NCBI GenBank assembly: GCA_965277435.1
Contig: OZ255821.1
Coordinates: 4,588,001-4,652,000 of the forward strand
DNA from: Bog-105 sp965277435
GTDB taxonomy: Bacteria; Acidobacteriota; Terriglobia; Bryobacterales; Bryobacteraceae
Reading direction: 5' to 3'
Length of the DNA: 64,000 nucleotides
In this document: positions 7,943 to 13,853 of the stretch, one piece after another
Layout of the letters: each line of letters begins with the position of its first letter
Numbering within the stretch: the stretch's first letter is position 1
The notes under the pieces: generated by a model
The model's input: the letters and a program-made list of their open reading frames with translations, nothing else
What the model was told of the DNA's origin: nothing
Database searches by the model: none
Position numbers and translations under genes: made by a program

Positions 7943-9283
7943 TTACGTAGGGTCGACGGTTTCGATGCGTTTTTGTTTTACAGCTTTTTGAAACTGTTCG
8001 AAATCGGAGATGGCTAACTCGGCGTAACTTGTCGCGTAACTAACCAGGGCGTCGATGGCTTTGTCCGAGTTACCCAGATAACCTTTGATCGCGAGCGCAT
8101 CTCCGGACCGGGCGTGCCCGCGCGCCAGCAATTCTCCCGCGATTTGCGCCAGGCTGGTCAGGCCGTTTCCACGCAGGTTTTCCATGTCGATGCTTCCCTT
8201 ATGATCGTTTAGCTGGCGAACCAGAAAATCATGTTGGCCGATGGTGGTCCAGCCAAGCAGCAGGTCGGAAATAGGCTGAATTTTATGCTGACCCTCGACC
8301 ACGCGGCGACCCTGGTTGGCATAGCTGCCGGCTTTGAGATAAGGAGCGTAGCTGGAAGCAACTTCCTGTTTCATCTGTAAAAAAAGCGGATCCGACGGCC
8401 CGTTCCCTTCCATCAGCACCACGTAATCGCGCAGCCCAACGCTGCCCGTGCCCACTACTTTAAACCCAACATCAAGGGGCCGGAAGAAGTCGAACAGATG
8501 CAAGCGCTCCGGCGGCAAAGAATTGCGATAAGCGGGCAACGCGGAGAGCACCTGGTTGCGCTTGGTTCCTCCCAGCCGGTACATCAGCGGTTTCATATTC
8601 CGGAAATGTACCTGGCCATTCTTGGCCTGTTCCGTATATTTTCGGACCAGGTCGAGAGGATCGGCGCGCTGCGCCTGCTTCAAAGCGGCGGAGACAGGTT
8701 GGATCTTTTTGATCAGGTGAATGGGATGGCGAGCCGCGACCAGAATCGGCTCGTCCGCTAACTCGTCCATCATACGCACATAGGCGCAAGCGAACGCGTG
8801 GGCCGCATCGGTGGACTTTCCGCGATTGTGATCCGACTCCATCCCTGCTAGAACAATGCTGGCCGCCATGCGCTTCACGTCCCATTCCCAGGGTCCGGCA
8901 ATGGTTTCGTCGAAATCATTGATGTCGAAAACGATCCTGCCGTCTGGTGTTTCGAACGAACCGAGATTCTGCACGTGAGCGTCGCCGCAGAGCTGTACAG
9001 TGATGTTCGTGTTCGGCTGGCTGGCCAAATCCGCCGCCATGATCGAGACGGCGCCCCGAAAGAATGCAAATGGCGAAATCGCCATACGCCCGTATTTGAC
9101 GGGCAGCAGTTCCGGTACCCGATTGATTTCGGCTTTCAGCAGAAGTTCAATTGGATCGAATTTGCGTTGCTTGGGATTGATCGCCGCCTGTTCGCTACGG
9201 GCCACCTGACGGCGAGCCTCGCGTCCAGGCGTCGCGCGATCCGGGCGTTTCAAAACGGCTGTCCTAGCCGCGGAGGTAGTCAT
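7943..9283 (-). CDS. DUF2252 domain-containing protein
   Basis: A 446-residue cytoplasmic protein that is recognisably DUF2252 along its full length. Characteristic segments are FFRGAVSIMAADL, the kinase-like LCGDAHVQNLGSF and FDINDFDETIAGPWEWDVKR, and later GTGSVGLRDYVVLMEG. The aspartate-rich motifs resemble the catalytic and metal loops of aminoglycoside-phosphotransferase-like kinases, so a small-molecule kinase activity is a reasonable guess, but no substrate is known. The start overlaps the 3' end of the cupin gene by 20 nt, which places it in the same operon as the aminotransferase, SDR and cupin genes. Confidence 0.88.
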   Translation of the reverse strand: MTTSAARTAVLKRPDRATPGREARRQVARSEQAAINPKQRKFDPIELLLKAEINRVPELLPVKYGRMAISPFAFFRGAVSIMAADLASQPNTNITVQLCGDAHVQNLGSFETPDGRIVFDINDFDETIAGPWEWDVKRMAASIVLAGMESDHNRGKSTDAAHAFACAYVRMMDELADEPILVAARHPIHLIKKIQPVSAALKQAQRADPLDLVRKYTEQAKNGQVHFRNMKPLMYRLGGTKRNQVLSALPAYRNSLPPERLHLFDFFRPLDVGFKVVGTGSVGLRDYVVLMEGNGPSDPLFLQMKQEVASSYAPYLKAGSYANQGRRVVEGQHKIQPISDLLLGWTTIGQHDFLVRQLNDHKGSIDMENLRGNGLTSLAQIAGELLARGHARSGDALAIKGYLGNSDKAIDALVSYATSYAELAISDFEQFQKAVKQKRIETVDPT

Positions 9284-9620
9284 CAGTCTTGTTAATCCAG
9301 TCCTGGCGCGGAGGGGTGAAAAGATCGATATCTACCGTGTCCTCAAGAGCGGTCGCGGTGTGCGGGGCGTTCGGCGGGATGCAGAGAAATTCGCCGGCGC
9401 GAACAAGTATCTCTTCACCGTTTACGACAAATTGCAGCGCGCCGGACTCGATATAAGCGACCTGCTCGTTGTGGTGCTGATGCATGGGAACGACGCAGCC
9501 TTTTTTCAAAAGGACGCGCGCCACCATGATCTGATCGCCCACCACCAGCTGGCGATCGAGCAGCGGATTCATGCTTTCGACGGGAACGTTCTGCCACTGG
9601 ATGTGTTTAACCTGGCTCAT
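9264..9620 (-). CDS. Small cupin-domain protein
   Basis: A single-domain cupin of 118 residues. Motif 1 is seen as PMHQHHNEQVAYIESG and motif 2 as GEFLCIPPNAPHTATALED, giving three to four histidines and a glutamate as metal ligands. The frame is open further upstream, but the start is set at the ATG at 9620 because GGAG lies at the right distance before it and homologues begin near SQVKHIQW. It follows the SDR gene after 10 nt and overlaps the DUF2252 gene. It could be an isomerase, a dioxygenase or a sugar-binding regulator; the sequence does not decide. Confidence 0.88.
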   Translation of the reverse strand: MSQVKHIQWQNVPVESMNPLLDRQLVVGDQIMVARVLLKKGCVVPMHQHHNEQVAYIESGALQFVVNGEEILVRAGEFLCIPPNAPHTATALEDTVDIDLFTPPRQDWINKTDDYLRG

Positions 9621-9630
9621 GCTGAAACTC

Positions 9631-10419
9631 CTAAAGACCTTTATACATGCCGCCGTCGACCAGGATGGTCTGGCCGGTGATGAAAGAGGCACGTTCGGAG
9701 GCCAGCCAGACAACAGCATCGGCCACCTCCTCGGGGCGCGCCAGACGGCCGAGTGGGATTTGGTCGATCCACTTCTGCTCGATTTGCTCGACTGACTGGC
9801 CAGCAGCGGTGGCGCGCATGGCATTTATTTCTTTGACGCGCGCCGTGGCGGTGTAGCCGGGTCCGACGTTGTTCACGAGAATGCCATCTTGCGCGAAGTC
9901 GGTCGCCAGGCTACGCACCAGCCCGAGGATGCCGGTGCGCACTGAGTTCGAGAGAATCAAATCGGGCTGGGGCTGCTTCACCGCGATGGAACTGATGGTG
10001 ATGATGCGTCCCCATTTTCGCGTCTGCATGTGCGGGATTACGGCGCGCGCGAAGATAGCGGCGCTGCGTAGGTTTAGAGAAAAAGCATTGTCCCAATCTT
10101 CGTCCGTGGTTTCGAGAAAGGCCTTCGCGGGCGGGCCCCCGGCGTTTGTCACGCAGATGTCGATGCGCCCGAACCGTTCATGGACGGCTTGCACAAAGCG
10201 CTGGACAGCGCGGCTGTCGCCTACATCGAGAGCTTCGTTGTAAACGTCGATACCGAAACGGCTGGATAGGCTGCCGGCCAGCTCGGAAAGAGGGCCGCCG
10301 TTGCGAGCACACAATGCCAGATTGACACCTTCCGACGCCAGTCCTTCGGCAATAGCGCGGCCCAGGCCCTGGCTGGCGCCCGCGACAATTGCTACGCGAT
10401 CTTTTAGTCCAGTTTCCAC
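9631..10419 (-). CDS. SDR family protein lacking the usual catalytic Tyr/Lys
   Basis: A 262-residue short-chain dehydrogenase/reductase fold. The nucleotide-binding motif is intact (VAGASQGLG, about residues 12-20), as are the NAG motif (CVTNAGG) and the catalytic-region serine (TISS). Where the active-site YxxxK is expected, the sequence reads LILSNSVRTGILG, so Tyr is replaced by Ser and Lys by Arg. This matches the subgroup of beta-ketoacyl-reductase-like SDRs known to lack standard active-site residues. It overlaps the aminotransferase 3' end by 16 nt and precedes the cupin by 10 nt, so it is embedded in one operon. Its reaction, if any, is unknown. Confidence 0.88.
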   Translation of the reverse strand: METGLKDRVAIVAGASQGLGRAIAEGLASEGVNLALCARNGGPLSELAGSLSSRFGIDVYNEALDVGDSRAVQRFVQAVHERFGRIDICVTNAGGPPAKAFLETTDEDWDNAFSLNLRSAAIFARAVIPHMQTRKWGRIITISSIAVKQPQPDLILSNSVRTGILGLVRSLATDFAQDGILVNNVGPGYTATARVKEINAMRATAAGQSVEQIEQKWIDQIPLGRLARPEEVADAVVWLASERASFITGQTILVDGGMYKGL

Positions 10420-11576
10420 AAATGTGACACTTCGCGGATGCGGCGAATGGCTTCCGATAAGTTATCAAACGAGTTGGCATAACTCAGCCGCAAATAGCCG
10501 CGGCCGCAGTCGCCAAAAGCAGCTCCATCCAGGCAAGCGACCCCTGCTTGCTGCAGCAGAATGTCTTCCATTTCCTGCGACGTGCGGCCGGTTCCTTCAA
10601 TGTTGACGAAGGCGTAAAACGCGCCAGCCGGCAGAGTGCAGCGGAAGCCCGGAATTTCGTTCAGGGCAGGACAGAACATGTCGCGGCGACGGCGAAATTC
10701 ACGCACCATGTCTTCCACTTCGGTTTGCGGCCCGTTCAGCCCGGTGATAGCGGCGCGCTGCACGAACGAGGCGGCACACGTGTTCGAGTTGGCCATGAGC
10801 TTGTTGACCGGCTCGACCAGCCATTCCGGCAGAACACCGTAACCAAGACGCCAGCCGGTCATAGCGTAGCTTTTAGAGAACCCATCCATGATGATGGTTT
10901 TTTCAAGCATCCCCGGAAGGCTGGCAATCGAGAACGCCTGCCCGTCGTAACAAATGCGCGAATAGATTTCGTCCGACAGAATCATCACGTCGCGATCGCG
11001 CAACAGGTCTGCTAACTGGCGGATGTCGGCTTCAGGAATGATGCCGCCGGTCGGATTTTCGGGCGAGTTCAGGATGATCAGTTTCGTTCGATCGGTCAGG
11101 CTGTCGCGGACGTGATCGAGGTCGAGCGAGAAGCCCCGCGCTTCACGCAACGGCATCGGCACCGGCTTCGCGCCCAGAAATTTAATGAGTGAACGATAGA
11201 TGGGGAACGCCGGGTCGGGATAAAGCACCTCGTCACCCGGCTCGATCAGGGCCAGCATCGGAAAGAAGAGCATCGGTTTCGCGCCCGGCACGATGCAGAC
11301 ATCTTTAGCGCTCACGGATACGTTGCGCGTGCGGCTAACGTAACTGGCGACCGCTTCCCGGCAGGCGGGCAATCCCTGCGGCGGTCCGTAATGAGTCCAG
11401 CCCTGGTCAAGCGCTTCTTTGGCGGCGTCGATGATCGGCTGCGGCGTGTTGAAATCCGGCTCGCCGATTTCGAGATGGATGATATGGCGTCCCTTTGCTT
11501 CGAGAGCGCGCGCTTTCAGCAGAACGTCGAATGCGGATTCGACCACAAGTCGGCTGATGCGCTCGGCGATTTTCAT
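10404..11576 (-). CDS. PLP-dependent class I/II aminotransferase
   Basis: A fold-type I aminotransferase of 390 residues, normal for the aspartate/aromatic aminotransferase group. The substrate-binding region HLEIGEPDFNTP, the NSPENPTGG motif, the aspartate in ILSDEIYS and the PLP lysine in DGFSKSYAMTGWRLGYG are all present, with the conserved arginine in GYLRLSYA near the end. Specificity cannot be read off. It is the first gene of the minus-strand operon leading to SDR, cupin, DUF2252 and DUF4136. A strong hairpin lies 20 nt before its ATG (see 11588-11617), so expression may be controlled in the leader. Confidence 0.92.
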   Translation of the reverse strand: MKIAERISRLVVESAFDVLLKARALEAKGRHIIHLEIGEPDFNTPQPIIDAAKEALDQGWTHYGPPQGLPACREAVASYVSRTRNVSVSAKDVCIVPGAKPMLFFPMLALIEPGDEVLYPDPAFPIYRSLIKFLGAKPVPMPLREARGFSLDLDHVRDSLTDRTKLIILNSPENPTGGIIPEADIRQLADLLRDRDVMILSDEIYSRICYDGQAFSIASLPGMLEKTIIMDGFSKSYAMTGWRLGYGVLPEWLVEPVNKLMANSNTCAASFVQRAAITGLNGPQTEVEDMVREFRRRRDMFCPALNEIPGFRCTLPAGAFYAFVNIEGTGRTSQEMEDILLQQAGVACLDGAAFGDCGRGYLRLSYANSFDNLSEAIRRIREVSHLWKLD

Positions 11577-11587
11577 AGGCGGCTCAC

Positions 11588-11617
11588 AAAACGAAACGGG
11601 AACCTTGCGGTTCCCGT
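11588..11617 (-). promoter_or_regulatory. Terminator-like hairpin in the leader of the aminotransferase operon
   Basis: On the minus strand a perfect 9-bp stem, ACGGGAACC with GGTTCCCGT, is closed by a GCAA (GNRA) tetraloop and followed by the T-rich TTTCGTTTTG, ending about 11 nt before the ATG of the aminotransferase. A -10-like TATACT lies at 11686-11691, but no good -35 is seen. The arrangement looks like an attenuator or a translation-blocking hairpin. It could also be an old terminator of sequence now lost upstream. Confidence 0.5.
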
Positions 11618-11711
11618 CCGTCGTGTCGATCGTGTTCGACCCTGGAGTTGTGACTAGTTAGTCCCCTTCGCATCGGGGTATCCTCAGTATAACTTGATCC
11701 CCGCTTCGCCC

Positions 11712-12292
11712 GGATCATCTTCGGCATTTTACCGTCGGTTCAAGGCGATTACTTCCATGACTCCGCTCGAATATCAGAAGCAACTCCGGTTGCTTGAAGC
11801 GAGGCGGCTGCTGGTTTCCGATGAAATAAACGGGGAGACAGCCGCCTTCAGGGTCGGTTACTAGTGGAGTGTCGCGATGAAAACGTTACAACGCGATGCA
11901 ACTCCGGTCGCTTCGCTCGCGGCTCTGAAGCAGCGTATTCTTCGGAGCCATGAGCCACGTGAGTGGCTCTCCAACCGGAAGCACGGAAACCATGAGCGAA
12001 GCGATTGGAGTTCTTTACCTCAGTATCAAACGAAATGGTTGCGACACCCCGCTAGAATCCGTCGCAATTCAGCTGCGAGTATTCCCGTATGTTTGCGACA
12101 TCTCCCCGACGGGACACTGCCTCAGTGAAACGAACTGCCGCCCGCTGTCGGCGCACCCGCCCCGGTTCCTGGGGACGCCATCCAGCACGTCCTCGAATGA
12201 CTCTTCCCTCTGGATGCGCTGAACGAACAACAAACTGGCTCCGTTCCTCAAATTCTCGCCGATCCAACATCAAAGCTGCCCGCAAACGATGA
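11712..12292 (+). pseudogene. Relic of an AraC-family regulator (C-terminal HTH), split by a MITE
   Basis: Before the repeat, the frame from about 11712 reads SSAFYRRFKAITSMTPLEYQ, then a run through KQLRLLEARRLL, ending in AAFRVGY at 11861. After the repeat it resumes with NPSQFSCEYSRMFATSPRRD from about 12056. Put together, these give the second half of an AraC/XylS helix-turn-helix domain (SxFxRxFKAxTxMTPLxYQKQLRL...FRVGYxxPSQFSREYxRxFG). The entire N-terminal part of the regulator is missing, and the join now contains a TAG stop, so the gene is dead. The tail after PRRD is basic and of no known domain, and the frame ends at 12292. The gene was probably already truncated when, or after, the element landed. 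Confidence 0.75.
11861..12055. repeat. MITE-like element, copy 1 (195 bp)
   Basis: Non-coding repeat bounded by CTAG with terminal inverted repeats CTAGTGGAGTGTCGC and GCGACACCCCGCTAG (imperfect). The same element lies inverted at 58168-58319. This copy has an extra approximately 42-bp internal segment beginning after GGAGCCATGAG and ending in a second CATGAG, plus a few base changes. CTAG ends with a possible TA or CTAG target duplication point to mobilisation by an IS630-type transposase, which is an inference. The element interrupts an AraC-type regulator relic. The open frame across it (ALKQRILRSH...SLPQYQTKWLRHP) is a property of the repeat, not a gene. Confidence 0.85.
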
Positions 12293-12344
12293 ACCTCTAT
12301 TAAATCTGCGTAGATCGTTTATCGACGGCTGTCTCACGGCCCGA

Positions 12345-13808
12345 TCAGGCGGATGGGCGTCGTTTGATTTCAATATTCAGGCGCTTGATTTTTTGATTCA
12401 GCGTAGATAACGGGATTTTGAGCGCTTCAGCGGCTTCGGTCTGGCTGTAACTGACCGCTTCGAGCGATTCAATAATTTTGCGGCGTTCAAAATCGGCCAC
12501 GATCTCAAACAGCGAAGCGTCGACGGCCAGCGCGCCACTCGGATCGCGGGAGATCCGCATGCCGCTGGCCTGTTGCAGGTAATCGGGCAGCACGTGCGCC
12601 GGAACCGAAGCTGCCGTGGCTAACACGACGGCCCGCTCGACCACGTTTTCGAGTTCGCGCACGTTTCCGGGCCAGTTGTGTTCAAGGATTATCTGCATGG
12701 CCTCCGGTTCGAAGGTGAGCGTAGAGTGGTTGTCGCTCGAGAGATATTTATCGTTTTCACGGCTGAAGCGCGTGAAAAACGAATCGATCAGGAGCGGAAT
12801 ATCGTCTTTGCGATCCCGCAGGGCGGGCAGATTGAGGTTGATGACATTCAATCGGTAATAAAGATCTTCACGGAACTTGCCTTCATCGACGAGTTTGCGC
12901 AGGTCGGCATTGGTGGCGGCGATGATGCGTACGTCCACCCGCATGCTGTCGTTCGAGCCGAGCGGCATGAACTCGCGATCCTGCAGGACGCGCAACAGTT
13001 TCACCTGGATTTCGGGACCGATCGTGCCGATTTCGTCGAAGAAAATCGTGCCGCGATTGGCCGATTCGAAATACCCTTTGCGATTGGCGATAGCGCCCGT
13101 GAACGAACCTTTGACGTGCCCGAAGAGCAGGGATTCGAGCATTTCCGAAGGCAGCGAGCCGCTGTTGACCGGCACAAACGCCTGTTCCGAGCGCGCCGAG
13201 TGCGAGTGAATAGCTTTGGCGATTAGTTCTTTGCCGGTGCCGGTTTCGCCCGTAATCAGGATAGTCGCGCGGCTGGGCGCGACTTGCGCGACCTGATCCA
13301 GCAGCCGGATCATGCGCTCACTCTTGCCGACGATGTTCGGGAACGCGTAGCGCTGTTTCAGAGCGCGCTTGAGATGAGTGTTCTCGCGCTCCAGCCGGCC
13401 GCGCGCGATCATGCGGTCGATTTCGATCAGGAGTTTGTCGTTGTCCCAGGGTTTCGAAAAGTAGTCGTTGGCTTTCGATTTCAAAGCGCGCACGGCGACT
13501 TCGACGGAACCATAGGCGGTCAGCATGAAGATCGGCGTATCGTTGTCGCGCAGGCGGATATCGGCGAGCACGTCCATACCGGAGCGGTCAGGCAGCATCA
13601 GGTCGAGCAGCACAAGGTCATAAGAACCGGATTCGAATTTCTGCAAGCCGATGGTGGCCGTCTCGGCGAGTTCGACGTCGTAATTCTCGCTGGTCAGAAG
13701 CAGTTCCAGGCTCTCGCGAATATCGGTTTCGTCGTCGATGACCAGGATGCGCCGTCGCTCGGGAAGGCTCAGGCGATCGACCGGCAGGTCTTGACTGGTT
13801 AGGGGCAC
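12345..13808 (-). CDS. NtrC-family sigma-54-dependent response regulator
   Basis: A 487-residue regulator in three parts. The receiver (about 20-135) has phospho-acceptor D69 in DLVLLDLMLPD. The AAA+ domain (about 155-385) has Walker A GETGTGKE at 187-194, Walker B GTIFFDEIG and the arginine-finger region FREDLYYRLNV. The C-terminal HTH_8 helix-turn-helix is SQTEAAEALKIPLSTLNQKI. The sigma-54 contact loop reads GSFTGA (234-239) instead of GAFTGA, a tolerated but notable variant. It lies 45 nt behind a large histidine kinase on the same strand, its likely partner. Targets would have -24/-12 promoters; I could not assign one in the window. Confidence 0.93.
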   Translation of the reverse strand: MPLTSQDLPVDRLSLPERRRILVIDDETDIRESLELLLTSENYDVELAETATIGLQKFESGSYDLVLLDLMLPDRSGMDVLADIRLRDNDTPIFMLTAYGSVEVAVRALKSKANDYFSKPWDNDKLLIEIDRMIARGRLERENTHLKRALKQRYAFPNIVGKSERMIRLLDQVAQVAPSRATILITGETGTGKELIAKAIHSHSARSEQAFVPVNSGSLPSEMLESLLFGHVKGSFTGAIANRKGYFESANRGTIFFDEIGTIGPEIQVKLLRVLQDREFMPLGSNDSMRVDVRIIAATNADLRKLVDEGKFREDLYYRLNVINLNLPALRDRKDDIPLLIDSFFTRFSRENDKYLSSDNHSTLTFEPEAMQIILEHNWPGNVRELENVVERAVVLATAASVPAHVLPDYLQQASGMRISRDPSGALAVDASLFEIVADFERRKIIESLEAVSYSQTEAAEALKIPLSTLNQKIKRLNIEIKRRPSA

Positions 13809-13853
13809 TATTGTGGTTGTAGCAGATGCAGGTAGTGACGGCAGGGGGGAAGC

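Noticed and set aside
9621..9824. N-terminal extension of the cupin gene to 9824
   Set aside because: Would run 194 nt into the SDR gene and lacks a ribosome-binding site. The ATG at 9620 has GGAG in place.
11877..12128. Open frame of 83 codons across MITE copy 1 (and a 76-codon frame over copy 2 on the minus strand)
   Set aside because: Both read the same repeat in the same direction; similarity is explained by the DNA repeat. No ribosome-binding site and no domain.
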